From NCBI GenBank assembly GCA_035235625.1, contig CP141148.1, positions 1,612,001-1,676,000 on the forward strand: DNA of 64,000 nt, written 5' to 3'. Shown one piece after another: positions 23,278 through 37,322 of this stretch. A model generated the notes under the pieces. The model worked only from the letters and a program-made list of their open reading frames with translations. It did not search any database and was not told where the DNA came from. Numbering within the stretch: the first letter of the stretch is position 1; every line of letters starts with the position of its first letter. The translations under genes and the position numbers were made by a program. Source of the DNA: Saururus chinensis. Taxonomy: Eukaryota; Streptophyta; Magnoliopsida; Piperales; Saururaceae.

Positions 23278-23633
23278 TGGTTATAGTACTTCTTCTTCTT
23301 CACCCACAGCTTCACCACCTGCTGAGGAGTCACCAGCTAGGCCCATGCCTGGTTGGCCCGGAACTTGCTAGAACTCATGTCAGCAAATCCACAGCTCTTG
23401 TTGTTCCTCTAATACCTAGCCAGCCGGCCAGCCATCATTTCCAGCATTGGGCTCCACCGCAGAGGGGCCACTCTGACAGCTGCACGAGCTGCGTTGTGGG
23501 TGAAGAAGAACTCCTAGGTGGCGTTGGGGGCTCCGGCAAGGAGGTGGTGGCGCAAGCCATCGGCTGAGGCGACAGACATGGTCAAAACTAGTGGAGCTCC
23601 AAGCATGAAGTGTGGCATGAGCAGAAGTGCCAT

Positions 23634-24079
23634 CTCTTGGTTGTATGGCATAGGGTGGTGACTTTCTTTATCTAGAGTTATGTCTTATTTCTCGACATAA
23701 GTGCACACCAACCAATCTACACTTGGTTTGACCAATTTACTAGCTTACCCTTACATGGTTTACGTGGATGCATATATTGCCGAATGTGCTTTAGGAACTA
23801 CTTACAAGCATTGAGATGTATGGTAAGAAGAAGTTGGGGACAGTTTTCGTGAATTCGTTTAATAAGAGAGGAGCGTTGATATATATATAAGAGGGGGTAG
23901 TATCTACAAACTTTATATCAAGTTAATTTTTTAAAGAGTCTGTATTAGAGAGTCGCCATCAGATGGGGTTTGGGATTGAGAGGGATAAGTTGCAAGAAAA
24001 AAAAACGATTGGTATATTTAAAGCCAATTTTAACTAGCTTGCAACATGTGTATATCTATTGTGTACATCTTGCACAAGG
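23634..24079. other. 5' flank of PR-1-like pseudogene 3
   Basis: Degraded promoter region of the minus-strand relic. A TATA-type sequence is not clear. 23890-24030 is AT-rich with no recognised feature. Confidence 0.5.
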
Positions 24080-24835
24080 TTGCACACATTATGTGTAATG
24101 TGGGCCTTTGTCACAACACATGTGTTGCACACTATCATGTGTTACAAGCTCAACACACATCGTCATGCACTGATTGCGTACTCAGGAAAGAATTAAAAAA
24201 ATGCCCTCGACCTTGCTTGGCGCACCAAATACACAAATGGGCAATGTTAAGTTTCTTCACATGTTAAATTTCACAAAGTTAAGAAACACATCGGAGAATG
24301 TAAGTTGTCTTGAAGACGATTAATTATGGAGGATGTTACAGAAATGTGATCCCCTGAAATGAAGCGTATTTGGGGTGAAGCTATGATGAGTTGTCAGCTG
24401 CCACAAAGAAAGAGATAAAGCTTCAGGATGCTTGAGATGAAAATGACTTCCCAAACAATGAATTATGTAAGATTTTAACGACTGATAGTGGACACCAAAT
24501 AAATATTAGGCTAAATCTATAACGGTTATTCTAACCTTCCAAGAATAATTTGGCATTCGTTAACTAAGTATCATTATCTTTGTTCTTATCACGAGTCATT
24601 ACTTTGCTGAATCCCTTAGTCTGTTTGCTAGGACATGATAAGATTTATTTATTTGTAAGTATTTGCAGCATGGAAGCGTTTTTAATATTCCGCTCTTACA
24701 ATGAGCCCAATGTGAAGAATGCATAGGAATTTTTGATATCTGAGATCGATGGTGCATATGCTATTGCACATTATCACAAGTGGTCTAAGTGCTAATGTGC
24801 ACTAGCTTGTGTGTCATCGATTGGATGAAAGACTC

Positions 24836-25470
24836 TTATGTTGTCCTGCCCCTAGATTTTAGAAATATATAAAAATGTATTAATTAAAATGAACGAGAGA
24901 AAAGAAGTTTGAGGAGTGTAGGAGAGAAAACCGGAAAATATGAAGCTCACACACCAGCGGTTCACATGCTCTGCGCGCGCATGGTATTGACACAAGCCAT
25001 GTGGCGCATGGTCTGCATCGTTGTGCCGCTCATCTTGTGCACTATGCACATCACCTTGATGCATCGCCGTCTGGCATAAGTAGGCCTGACACAATAAATT
25101 CTTTTTTAATTATTTTTTAAAATTAACTTTAAACACATATATTTTCTCTTCCGAACTCCGACTAATACGTTCTTGGTACTGTTTGGCTCATATCGATAAG
25201 CCTTACAAAACTAGACCCCACATGGGTAAGTTATCCCATACTTTTAAATGAGTCCCGCCTATATGGTACACTTCCTAAAGCCATAACTTTTAACCTCGGT
25301 GTTTAGTACTTACAATTCAAGGTTTGTTATGCTCGTTTTTTATAGCTCTATCACGTCCTTAAGATATCCCACCAAATATCTACCTCTAAATAATTTAAAA
25401 TCTTCTAAAAAAATTTTATTAGAGGAATAAAATTATACTAAAAATTCACAATCATTACATATGTTCCAGA
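24836..25470 (-). mobile_element. Old D-like LTR fragment (X1)
   Basis: 25090-25400 aligns with 50175-50465 of LTR D (shared phrases around CGTTCTTGGTACYGTTKGRC and GTTATGCTC). It is heavily diverged. The counterpart in X2 is 54413-55050, so it predates the duplication. Confidence 0.6.
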
Positions 25471-26019
25471 CTCGTTATTAGAGCGGAGCATTAAAAACAT
25501 TTCTTTGAGGCATATACAACATAGCAAAATTGCTTTGGATATTAGCATTTGGACCCATTAAGCATGGATACGTTTAGCCTGATCTAGTACATAGTTGCCA
25601 ACTTGCCATATCGCCCTCTATACAATGTTAAAAGCTTATTGCTTGGTCATGGGGCGCTGGTCGTGGAGTGGTCAAGAAAACATTTTTTATTATAACAATG
25701 GTAAGAAGTAAGAACCATAGTTTTGAACCTATAATCACTTGAGATATTATTCTCAGAAAGAAAAGACTTTTATGATTACCGATCCCAAAAATAAAAGTAA
25801 AACTTTCATAATTACCACTCAGAATCAGTAGATTACAGTTATGAGATGGGGCTACCTATTGATAATTTAGTTCAATGTAGCTACAGATTTAGCTTGTTGA
25901 CGGTTCTCTAAGTGCATTCACTCAGCTCCAGTTCATATGTACTCATTGTATCCGTGCACATTTTGTTAGAAAATTTTCAAATTTTAATCTACCGATTGAT
26001 CTGCCATGGGGGGCGGGGG

Positions 26020-26390
26020 ATCGTTTGGGTTGTTTACTGTTTGCCTTTGCCGATTCAAGTAACCTTTTTGATTGATCGGCCTGAGGAACTGATCAATCAC
26101 ATTATGCCTTTTTCATTTTTACATTGCGCAATCATTTGGGTTGTTTACTGTTTGCCTTTGCCGATTCAAGTAACCTTTTTGATTGATCGGCCTGAGGAAC
26201 TGATCAATCACATTATGCCTTTTTCATTTTTACATTGTGCAATCAATGAGCCAATCTGCCATGGGGGCGATAGTTTGGGTTGTTTACTGTTTCCCTTTGC
26301 CGATTCAAGTAACCTTTTTGATTGATCGCCCTGGGGAACTAATCGATCACATTATACCTTTTTAAGTCATTTTTACATTGAGCGATCAAT
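26020..26390. repeat. ~110-bp local triplication in X1
   Basis: Three head-to-tail copies, about 26022-26131, 26132-26243 and 26273-26390, share GGGTTGTTTACTGTTT and CCGATTCAAGTAACCTTTTT. The equivalent place in X2 (55605-55740) has a single copy. Confidence 0.85.
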
Positions 26391-26480
26391 GAGCCTCAAC
26401 GGTGATCAATTATTTGTATGTTATAACCAAACTTTAACGCTTATTTTCGGTTTTTTATGAAGAGTTGCGACCTTCGAAAG

Positions 26481-27469
26481 TGTTGGACCAAGGTATGGGC
26501 TCGGGCCCATTTTTGCCCACATTGATCGCGGTCCGCGTGAGCCGGTATGGGCTACGAGGTCCAAGGGTGGTGGGGTGGTCGCACTGACCCCACATGAGTC
26601 ATCATGATACTAATTTGATTAGGGCCTGCATTCGTCTCTCTCACACACACACTAAGCATGTAACTAGGATGTGCATTAATGTGTTATAGGGCCTAGATGC
26701 TTGAATTATGTGTCGATGGTAGGACCCGTGGTTAGTGAGAGGTCAACTCTATCGTGAGCTTAGCCGTGTATAGGGGGTCCAGGCCTCTGCGGGTTCTGAA
26801 AGATAGAGCCCACTCCCGTTATGTATGACCCTCTTAATTTAAACCGGAAAACTCAGCAGAAAAGCCCATTTATAGGCCCATTTGAGATGGTAAAGAGGAG
26901 GATATAAATAGGGAAAGAAGGGGGAGAGGATGCCCTAAGGTTGTCCGTCCCCCACCTCTCCTCTCCCCTCTCCCAATTTGCCCCCTCTCTCTCCCTAGGT
27001 GCGGCCATCCAAGTTTTGGTGGAAAAGTACTGTTGGCCACCCCTCTCCTCTTCTCTCTCACACATCTTTGTCGGGCAAAACAAAGGAGAAAGCAATTCTC
27101 ACTGTTTGGGACATCAAGGGCAGGCTTTGGGGTGCTTTCCTCGCTGATTTTGCCTCCAAGCATAAGGTCTTAGAGGGATATACACCAACAAAAGGTAATC
27201 TCCTTCCCTATTTATTTTTCTTGTACTTTTGGAGTGCGGGTTGAAGGAAACGAAGGCGTGTTAGGGGCTGGTTAGCCCAAGGTCAGTACGTCCTTGCTCC
27301 TTAATTCAATTTTATCTTATGCATGCTCTATGGTGGATAGTTTATTGCTCATTAATTAGTGATTATATGCATGTTTGTGTGTAGATTGTTATAAAATTTA
27401 AATTTTTAATTGGTGCACCACCCCCATGGGCTCATGACCGTCACGCTTCCGCCGGCCAGCCACTCTATA
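26481..27469 (+). mobile_element. Solo LTR, family A (copy A'')
   Basis: Starts TGTTGGACC, ends CACTCTATA, target duplication GAAAG at 26476-26480 and 27470-27474. The empty site is preserved in X2 near 55810 (CCTTTGAAAGGAGATTTTG). 989 bp, no coding region. It inserted after the X1/X2 duplication, or was present before and removed from X2 without trace (less likely). Confidence 0.92.
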
Positions 27470-27474
27470 GAAAG

Positions 27475-28129
27475 GAGATTTTGTCCCAGTCTTATATGGA
27501 GTTAGCTTTCACTTAGAAAATAGTGTGTTTTTACACTTCCTCCTTGATTGAAAATTGTGTTTCATAAAAAAAAGTGTTCTCTCTATCTTACATTGCAAAA
27601 CAAGGTTCTAAAAAGGTGACAGGAGACTTGTTTTTAAAAGTATAATTCGCATACAAAGAAGAAAGCTCTCTATTGTATCTTAAGAATGGAAAGTTCCCAG
27701 TTATACAAGAAAATCAAGGACTTGTTAAGGGTGAATATTATTTTTAAGAGAATGATTAATCATGCCTTAAGCAAAGCCTATTGTAGTGCATTTTCTATAA
27801 TAATTTTAAACTCTTGAAGCGGCCATATCAACAAAGGCACCTCCACCACAAGCAATGGAGGTGTGGGTGGCTCCTCCTTTTAGCCACCTCTCCATAGTCA
27901 AGTTTGAAGATCAAAGAATTCCCACCAACACATTTATGCATACTTCTACTAATATATACTTGGTAGTATATACATTTATATTTTCCTTTACTGATCTATA
28001 TTTGCAACAACACAAGTACATTTTTGGTAATCTGCACATTTTTATTTAGTGATCAAATGATACCGAGACAAATCAGCCCGCGTAAAGTCTTGAAACTATA
28101 TGATCCAAGGAAACTTCTTTCGTATCCTA
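27475..28129. other. PR-1 flanking sequence, no gene
   Basis: Matches 55815-56454 in X2. Nothing further recognised. The small open frame at 27855-28049 is a flank repeat shared with 56157 onward. Confidence 0.6.
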
Positions 28130-28450
28130 ATTGCATTTCCCCTTTCACATTGCCTAGAGGGTTATAAGGTATATAGTAAAAGAGAAAATAATATTTATAT
28201 ACTTATTTTTTCTATATTAAAAAAGAAAGTTGGGTCTCACCTCAAATAATATGATATTTATTTTTTCTAATCTAATTATATATAAGTAGCATAAGGCTTA
28301 TAAATATAAAGAAAGTGAGTAATAAATGTCAGTATCATTCCGCGTTGCATTGCAATGGAGGGGGTGGGGTATGCCATCGGCTGAAGCGACAATGGACAAA
28401 ACTAGTGCAGCTGTGGTCTGAGCAGATCAAGTGCCATGGTATCTTCTGGA
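28130..28450 (-). pseudogene. PR-1-like pseudogene 4 (short relic)
   Basis: 28135-28170 matches the 3' end of the PR-1 coding sequence (CCCCTTTCACATTGCC, then GGGTTATAA). 28340-28440 matches the signal-peptide end, including GCCATCGGCTGAAGCGAC and ACAAAACTAGTGCAGCTG. The middle of the gene is missing and replaced by AT-rich sequence. The X2 equivalent is 56455-56610. Confidence 0.75.
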
Positions 28451-30454
28451 TTGTCTGACTTGGGGTCACCTTGAATATTCGAGTGTCGTCGTGAGATGAC
28501 ATACCTTGTCTCATTACGCGACTTTTCTAGTTTTTTATAGGATGCTGGTGGTTTTGATTAGTGAGAGAGGTATGGGTCTCACCTCACGTGATGATCGAAG
28601 AAAAAGGAAATCCACATTTTACAATCAAATCAAAACTGGGGTAAAATAAAAAAATATTATCTTTTTCATTAGAATCACCCTCTAAATTCTTTGTCTTCTC
28701 GTCAACTTTACAATATGTTTAATTATTAAATAAATTTGGGGTAAATAAATTATTTTTCTTGTTATATAGCTTGATATAATTGGACGTCCTATTTTAAACC
28801 CAAGTAATGCGACTAAAGTTTCATATGTAATAAACTTACTTTATTAATTAAAAACTATTAATTAGTTATCATGAGGTCCATTTATAAACCTATTTTATCA
28901 TTTAAAAATTATTAATTAGTGGGGTCTAAAAATAAACTTTACTAATTAATAACTTTAGAATGATAAAAGTAAATTCATCGCATATGGATCCTCACATCAC
29001 AATTCAAATGAGCATTTTTTTAGTCCCAATTCTTAGCTCATTTGGATGCACTTTGCAAGGTATTTTTTATTCATCAAATTATAATTATGAGGCAAGCAGT
29101 AAAGAGAGGCCAATGACATTTAAAATTACATACCTACACCTTTGTTAATGTTAGCTATGTAATTAAAATTTAATTGTTAATGATGATGCACTAACTATAT
29201 ATAGATAATGATATTCTCACAACAAAAATTTACATAAGAGTTTTAACTAGAGTTAATAAGTGAACCCGTACAAAGTTTACATAAACTCACTTATTTAGAC
29301 TAATCAAAAGTCACCTGTAAGTTTTTTATGTGTCCTATTACTATAAAAATATTATTTTTTAATATAAATTTATCAATAAGTAACTTTGTGCACTCTAATT
29401 TTTTTCTTTTTAACCATAATATATATATAACAGTTTAAATTAAAATTATGACTTTGTAAAGATTCTAACACCAATAAATTAGGGGATTACTATAGAGCTA
29501 CGGGCGGACCTTCACAGGACACCTTACCTACACTAAGCCTTGGCTTTGGCGGCACTCAGGAATTGCCTCTAGAAGAAAAAGAAAAAGAAAAAAAGGCAAG
29601 GCAAGGGCACCTGCCATTTTTACTATCGGAACCAGAGAAAAAGAAAATAGAAGAAATAATAAAGGACTAGAAAAATACTTTAATAACATGAAAATTAATA
29701 CGTTAAAATATTGTTTTATCACCTTTACACCATTGATGTGTAAGGGCCCCACACATCAACGGTGTAAAGGCGATGATGATACCTATTTATATTCCTTTTT
29801 GGGGGGCAGTTCACCGCGCTTTTTTTTTTACTGTTGATCAGCCCATTAAACTGTGTGAAAAATACTCCTCCGTACTTGACTGCTTATGGGGCACTTTGAC
29901 CTTTTTTGTCTGCCTAGATTTCAGCACAAATCACAAGTCTCTCATTAATTTTTTTTTTCACTTTGTTAAATTGCTCTAATTAAATAGCATTTGGTCTAAT
30001 TATGTATATAAAGCTGAGCGTAAGGACCACATATAAAATGTTTATTTTTAAGAACGATAGTTTATACATTAATTAGTACATATTAACGCAATTAATATTT
30101 GTACTAATGTGTAGGCTGTTGATTCTAAAAATGATCCATTCAGATAGGTTCTTTATCTTCAGCTCATTATCAGAACATGAAAAATGCCAACAAAGATAAG
30201 AATTAAAAAAGTTAGTTTTGAACCCGTAATCAACCAAGCCATTCTTCCTGGAAACAAAAAATATTTATTATTACTACTCAGAATAGACCACTGTTACAAG
30301 AGGTGGCTAGTGATCAATTGGTATCCAAGACAAATCAAGAACACTTAAAAAAGGCCTTGAAACCATCCGATCCAACCAAATTTATTTCAGATCCTTATCA
30401 ATCGTGAAAGCAGAAAACCGAAACTTACAGTAGACATCAAACACTACCTTCAGT
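28451..30454. other. Upstream and downstream flanks between PR-1 relics, no gene
   Basis: Matches 56610-58700 in X2 almost throughout. Contains the inverted repeat at 29718-29774 and the recurrent PR-1 3'-flank motif (29860-30010). No credible coding frame. Confidence 0.65.
29718..29774. repeat. Perfect-type hairpin, small MITE relic
   Basis: Arms ATCACCTTTACACCATTGAT (29718 onward) and its near-complement ending at 29774 meet at GGGGCCCC around 29744-29751. The X2 equivalent (57800-57855) is decayed. Target duplication not resolved. Confidence 0.6.
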
Positions 30455-30508
30455 AAGGGATTTCCCCTTTCACATTTCCTGGAGAGTCATAAATGCATAT
30501 AGAAAGAG

Positions 30509-30916
30509 TGAAAGACTTTAATACAGGGATTAGGCATACCTGTAGCCATTGTAATTGATAACCTCTCTAAATAAGCTTGATCTTCAGCTAATCCACTTTA
30601 GAATCAACTAATCTTCTTCAGAATCACAATAGTATTTCTGGTTTAGAATTTGGCTGAGAGTAATCTCGCTTTTGGCACCGAATTAGGATGGCTAATGGTG
30701 TATTTATAACTAAACCAGGACACCACTGTTAAGAACCCTAGAATCATGACCGTCCATCCATAGGTCATCTAACGGTTCAGATTTGCCACTTAAAATCACA
30801 GCTTAATGGGTATTCTGACTCAGGCCCATTACCTAGACAGTTTTATAAAAGCCCAAAACAGTGTCAATTGAGATAGTTGGGCCACCTTATGTTTTAATAC
30901 AAAACAAAGCCCAACA
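30509..30916 (-). repeat. Copia 2, 3' LTR
   Basis: 408 bp, TGAAAGACTT to AAGCCCAACA on the plus strand. Same length as 37323-37730, with 4 differences. Confidence 0.95.
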
Positions 30917-31378
30917 TTCTCCCACTTGGCACAACTTCTCAATTGAGCCATAGAAAGAATAAAATCTCCCACTTGGCTCAATTAAACTAAATTTGAGAAA
31001 AAATATTTGAGTTAAAAAATAACCAAGTGGGTAATGGGAAACTTTAAAATGACTTTCGTATGCGCATACAATGTTTGAAAAAATAATACCCTTCGAACTG
31101 TATGTGGTATCTTTATACTCTTACAAAATGTCATAATCGCATGAATCAAGGCGGTTATGTCCTCAAAGGAGAACATTCCCTTCCATGTATCACGATGCAA
31201 CTAATTCATTCTGTTTGAGTGCTATATGTGGCAAAATATATCTATGAGTGAAGGCATACTCCCACTCAGTTTGCAAATATTGTCTCATACTTAAGTGCAC
31301 TAAAAAATGAGACACAACAAGAAAATTAATCAGAATCGCTATGATAAATGAGTAAAGTCCAGAAGTACATAAGCAAAA

Positions 31379-34300
31379 TCAAATGCACGATGAGCTAATA
31401 AGACCCATACGATCCACATGACTCTTAAACAGAGAAGGGGGTAAGCCCTTAGTCATGGGATCAGCAACCATAAGCTCAGTACCAATATGCTCAATAACAA
31501 CTGTCCCTTCTTTAACACGATCCCAATCAACAAGATACTTGATGTCGATGTGCTTACTTCGACTACCACTTTTGTTGTTCTTCGTGAAAAACACAGCAGC
31601 ACTATTATCACAGAACATCTTTAACGGCCTAGATATGGAATCCATAATAGTAAGTCCTGTGACAAAGTTTATCAGCCAAGTAGCATGTGACGTGCCCTCA
31701 TAACAAGCAACAAACTCTGCCTCCATAGTCGACGACGCTGTAAGGGTTTGCTTAATACTTTTCCAAGAGACAGCACCGCCTGCCAAAAGGAAAATATAAC
31801 CCGATGTCAACTTTTTCGAGTCAACACAACCAGCAAAGTCTGCATCTGTATATCCAACCAGCTCCAAATGATCAGAATGTCTGTATGTAAGCATGTAATC
31901 CTTCGTTCCTTGCAGATACCTCATAACCTTCTTTGCAGCTCTCCAATGATCCATCCCTGGATTTTTCTGGTATCGACCCAGCATTCCCATAGCAAAAGCA
32001 ATATCAGGTCTTGTACATACCTCCAAGTACATCATACTACCAACTGCCGATGCATAAGGAATGTCCTTCATGTTGTCTAACTCCAAAGAATTCTTTGGAC
32101 ACTGGAACAAGCCAAATTTGTCACCCTTCACAATAGGAGCTGCACTAGGGGAGCAATTTTCCATGTTAAACCGTTTCAGAACTTTATTGATATAGGCCTG
32201 TTGAGACAACCCAAGGATCCTTCTGGATCTATTGCGATAGATCTCAATCCCTATGACACAGGATGCCTCTCCTAAATCTTTTATGTCAAAGTTCTGAGAA
32301 AGAAACTGCTTAGTCTGGTGCAACATCCCTAAGTCACTGCTTGCAAGTAGAATGTCATCAACATACAAGACCAGAAACGTGTAGCGACTCCCACTAACCT
32401 TAAGGTATATGCATTGATCAACAATGTTCTCCTTAAAACCAAATGAAGTAATAACATCGTTGAACTTCAAATACCACTGTCGGGAGGCTTGTTTCAGTCC
32501 ATATATCGACTTCTTGAGTCTACAAACCAGATGACTTCCTTTATCTGAGGTGAATCCTTTATCTGAGGTGAATCCTTCAGGCTGAATCATATACACCTCC
32601 TCCTCAAGATCCCCATTCAAGAATGCCGTCTTGACATCCATTTGATGTAACTCTAAGTCAAAATGAGCTACAAGGGCCAAAATAACTCTTAATGAATCCT
32701 TCGTTGAAACTGGAGAGAAGGTTTCATTATAGTCAACACCATCTTTCTGAAGAAAACCTTTGGCTACAAGTCGGGCCTTATATCTGCTAATGTTACCAGA
32801 TGGATCTAATTTGGTCTTATAGACCCATTTGCAACCAAGAGTCCTGGCACCCTGCGGTAACTCTACGAGATCCCAGACTTGATTATCAGCCATAGATTTC
32901 ATCTCATCCTGCATGGCATCATACCATTTACTAGAGTTATCTCCAGACATGGCCTGTGAATATGTAATAGGATCTTGAATGAGTCCAACATTCTCGTCAG
33001 ACTCCTGGAGGTATACAACATAGTCAGAAGGGAGTGCAGGTTTCCTTACTCTTGAGGACCTTCGAAGTCCTATGTCAGCAATAGGTAGAGGTGCCTGTGC
33101 AATAGGAACTTCAGCAACTTGTTCCTGAGGGGATGGTGAAGAAAGGAGAGGCTGCTCTGGAATCACCATTGGTGATGCAGCATATGTTCCTCCACCGGAT
33201 GTGGGTATAACAACTGGAACCCGTATTTCCTCAAACACAATGTGTTTGGGGGAAATACTCCCACTGAAGTTGCCTTGCTCAAGAAAACGTGCATTCCTTG
33301 CTTCAACTACTGTAGGGGTGTGAGATGGACAATAAAACCTATAACCCTTAAACCTTTCTACATAGCCAATGAAAAATCCACTGACAGTCTTAGGGTCAAG
33401 CTTCTTCTCAAGTGGATTGTACACCCTAACCTCAACTGGACAACCCCAAATGTGTACATGATCTAAACTAGGTTTCCATCCATTCCATAACTCAAAGGGT
33501 GTTTTAGGAACGGCTTTAGATGGAACTCGATTTAAAATGTACACGGTTGTCTTTAAGGCTTCACTCCACATATTAAGAGGAAGAGAGGAGTTACTTATCA
33601 TACTCCTCACCATATCCATCAAAGTGCGGTTCCTCCTTTCAGCAACACCATTTTGTTGTGGTGTGCCTGGTACTGTGTATTGTGCAACAATACCATTTTC
33701 CTTTAGGAACTGTGCAAATGGTCCAGGTTTTTGTCCACTCTCTGTGTACCTGCCATAGTATTCCCCTCCTCTGTCTGATCTAACAATTTTGATACTCAAT
33801 CCAGATTGTTTCTCTACCTCTGCCTTATAAGTCTTGAAAGCATCAAATGCTTCAGACTTTTCATTTAAGAGATAAAGATACATGTATCGAGTATGATCAT
33901 CTATAAAGGTAATGAAATACCTTTGACCATTCAGACAGGGAGTACTAAACGGTCCACAGATATCAGTGTGTATGGTGCCTAATTTCTCATCATGCCTCTT
34001 AGCACCCTTAGAAGACTTGTTAGTCTGCTTTCCCTTTATGCAGTCTATACATGTCTCTAGATCAGTAAAATCAAGAGTTTTTAAAACTCCTTCTCTTACT
34101 AATTTTTTTAAGCAGTCAATGGAGATATGCCCCAACCACCTGTGCCATAACATAGAGGAGTTCTTTTTAATAACACTTCCTTGTACAGACATCATAGATT
34201 GTTCAAAGGAAACATGCAGAGAGAGACAATATAAGCCATCAATCAAAGAACCAGAACCAATGGTGACTGAATCTTTAATAATCAGAAATGAAGAATTCAT

Positions 34301-35509
34301 AAACTGAAAATTAAAGCCATGAGGCACTAGTCTTGATACAGAAACTAAGTTTTTAGAAAAACTTGGAATATAGAAAGCTCTCTCTAAATCTAAGGTGTAT
34401 CCTGTATGGAGAACAAGTCTATATGTCCCCACACCTTCAACCTTCGAACACATCTTATTGCCAGAATAGATGTTGTGCTCCCCATCATTTGGTTTCCTTA
34501 GATTGAGAAACCCCTGCATGACAGTGGAAACATGGATTGTAGAACCAGAGTCAATCCACCATGTGTTATTATGATGAGAATTAACATAGTTAGATTCATA
34601 ACACACTAAAGACATGAAATTACCTCCTTTCTTAGCAAGCCACTTCTGATACTTAGGGCAATCTTTCTTCATGTGTCCTTTCTTCTTGCAGAAAAAGCAT
34701 TTAGTTTCCTTAGTGACACCAGTAGACTTCATTGGTACACCTGTACCAGCTTTTTTCTTTGAAGCACCATGATTAGCCTTCTTTTGTCCTTTATGAGAAA
34801 CTAGATGGGCACTCTCTAGCTTCTCTTGCTTAAGCCTCCCCTCTTCCTGCACACACATACTCAGAAGGTCATTGACTGACCACTGAGTGTTATGTGTGTT
34901 ATAAGAGATCTTGAATGGCCCATATTGTGCAGGCAGGGAGTTCAGAATAAAGTGGACCAAAAAAGTATCATCAATCTTTATTTTCATGTTATTTAATTAA
35001 TTAGCAATATCACGCATTTGCATGATATGCTCTCTCACCCCTTTGTCATCTGTTAGCCTCATGGATGACAACTTGGACATTAAGGTGTTGGCCAAGGCTT
35101 TATCAGAACTCTTGAATTGAGCTTCAATAGCTTTCAAAAGTTCTTGGACTGTAGCGCATTCTGGGATGGATCCCCTAATGCTTTTATTGATGTGAGACCT
35201 CATGAGCATCATGCTTAAGCAGTTAGACCGCTCCCACTTTTCAAAAGATGCTACCTCACTAGGCGTACTTTTTTTCGTAGGAGTGGTGGGTGCATCCATA
35301 CGAAACGCCAAGTCCAAGTCCATGCACCCTAACAGTAAAAGAACTTTGTCCTTCCAATCCGTAAAATTGTCCCCAGACAATAATGGAAGATGCTGATTAG
35401 GGTAAGAAATAAAAGACGGATAAGCTGCAATAAAAGAATAAATACATGCAAACATTAAAGAGGGCAAGAAACAATAACATAAGTATGAAATAGCCAATGC
35501 TAAAATCAT
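31379..35509 (-). pseudogene. Copia 2 gag-pol coding region
   Basis: Minus strand. A gag domain (LPLLSGDNFTDWKDKVLLLL, near 35340-35400) leads to a long polyprotein section of about 1200 residues. There, a CCHC knuckle (CFFCKKKGHMKKDC) lies at about residues 97-110 and the protease DSGS at 146-149. The integrase has HRWLGHIS and DRGGEYYG, the reverse transcriptase [11 protein letters not shown] and LYVDDILLAS, and the RNase H YTDADFAGC and STMEAEFVAC. The order PR-IN-RT-RH is copia. Treated as a fossil: nearly whole, about one break. Confidence 0.93.
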
Positions 35510-36429
35510 TTAGTAAAATTGTAAACCTCCCTTTGGGCAAAGGTTGCAATATGCATCAAAATTACTAAGCCATATAGAAACAAATATTTATTTTGTCTCA
35601 TGATAAGGCTAGTGGGTTATACATAAAAACATTTTAGGAAAATCTCACACCTTTGGGCATAGAGATTCACCAATGTTAAAATGTATAACCCTCCACCCTA
35701 TCCTAATTATGTAACACTAACTACCACCTCCCTTTGGGGCCAGATGACAGTCTTTGTCACATAATCAGAATTTGATGATAGCACAATATTTTTATGTATG
35801 TGAATCTATGCACCCCATGGTAGCATTCTATATAATTCACACGTTGACAAATAACTTAGGATGCTTTGGCCATTCCTAAATTATCACAACGGATGTGGGA
35901 ACTGAATTTGTGCTATTCACCATTTCAAATAACAAAATGAATGCAATTAATTATCAAGCAAGCATAAAAATATTCATACAAAATTGACAAGGGCATTAAT
36001 GTCAATTTTGTCAGCAGGCTTTTGGGACTCGGCCAGGGGGTCCATCACCACACACCACAAATAAAAATTTAGTCCAAAGTCCTTATACAGTCCTTAAAAA
36101 ATAAAAAATAAAAAATGTACAAGGTGGAAGCTATAAGCCCCTGAAATAGAAAAAATATACATTAATACTCCATGACTGCATCCGCCTCTAGACGTGGTCC
36201 TTGAATGCTGGTGTCGTTTACAATAAGTATAATGTACACTCTCTCTCTTAAAATTACATAAGTGGTGCGCTCAACAATTTTAAAAAATAAAATTGATAAA
36301 CATACGATTGCAATATAATCCCCTGGCCGGCCCATAACATTAATAAAGCCTCAATTATGATAATTAAATAACACATCCATAACTTACATGCAATCACAAA
36401 AAATTTCCACAAAATGAAAGAGATTTTTT

Positions 36430-37260
36430 TTTAACACCCGGAATGGACCAAACCGGGTCTGGAGACCCGGTTTGGGCCGGGTCAGGAATCGACTGACCAC
36501 GCGCCGACCCGCGACGCGGGTCAGTGAAAACCCGTCGGGCGCGGGTCAGAACAGACCCGCGCCAGTGCGGGTCATCTTCAACCTCTCGCCACAGGCGAGA
36601 GGTCTCAGACAAGTGGGTGAGGAGGCCGCCGCACGCCCGTCGTCAAAGCCCGCCGGCAGACCAGATGTCCGGAATAAAGGTCCGTCCAGCGACGGAGAAG
36701 GCAGATCCGGCCACAAAACTTGAGCGCGGCGGCCGGTAACGGCGATTCAAAAAGAAAAATACAGTGAGATAAAAATCCCGGCGACTGCGAGCAAAAACCC
36801 GACGGCAGCTCAGGGGGCCGGAGAAAGTTCCGCCCAACGGCAGAGGTTCCAAATCCGGCCCCGATTCCTTTCAACAACAGGCGGCGGCGGGCCTTCCAAC
36901 TCGAAATCGGCGGCGACAAACAACAGAGGAAACACCGGCTCTGTGCGCAGCGACGGCGCCGGCCAGTGCCCAAACACGGGGAAGAGGCGGCGCTGGCCAG
37001 CGCCTGCAGGATCGGAAGCGGGGCGACGGCCGGAGGCCGATGGCGGCCGGAAAAATACGAAAACCGCCCCGTGGCGATGAGAAAAAATCAATTTTTTTTT
37101 AATCGCCGCCGGACTGTGGGATCAAATCCCGACGGCCGGCGCAGAGGCGACGCCGGCCAGAGCTCAACGCCCAGCGGCGGCAGCTCTGTCCGGCACGTCT
37201 ATTCCGGCCTACAGTCCAACAGTTTTTCGGCAGCCGCCCGGTTTCGACGACAGTAACAGA
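36430..37260. other. GC-rich leader block of copia 2
   Basis: About 830 bp between gag and the primer site are strongly GC-rich and CpG-rich (GGCGGC, CCGGCC, GACGGC), unlike the AT-rich rest of the element. Several short frames are open on both strands, but none shows a domain. The sequence also differs from the GC-rich parts of LTR C. Possibly captured host DNA, unproven. Confidence 0.6.
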
Positions 37261-37322
37261 GAAAAAATTTTGTCCACCTTAAAATTTTGTTCCATGCAAA
37301 ATAAATCTGCTCTGATACCAAT

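Larger units (their letters stand above)
17620..23633 (-). pseudogene. PR-1-like pseudogene 3, split by two LTR insertions
   Basis: Three host pieces match the intact gene at 58711-59235: about 17620-17645 (3' end), 22047-22239 (C-terminal third) and 23278-23633 (N-terminal half, ATG at 23633-23631). Solo LTR A' sits between the first two and solo LTR A between the last two. The N-terminal piece has also decayed: in the EDEEFL region the frame is disturbed, and signal-peptide codons are altered. No functional product is expected. Confidence 0.85.
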
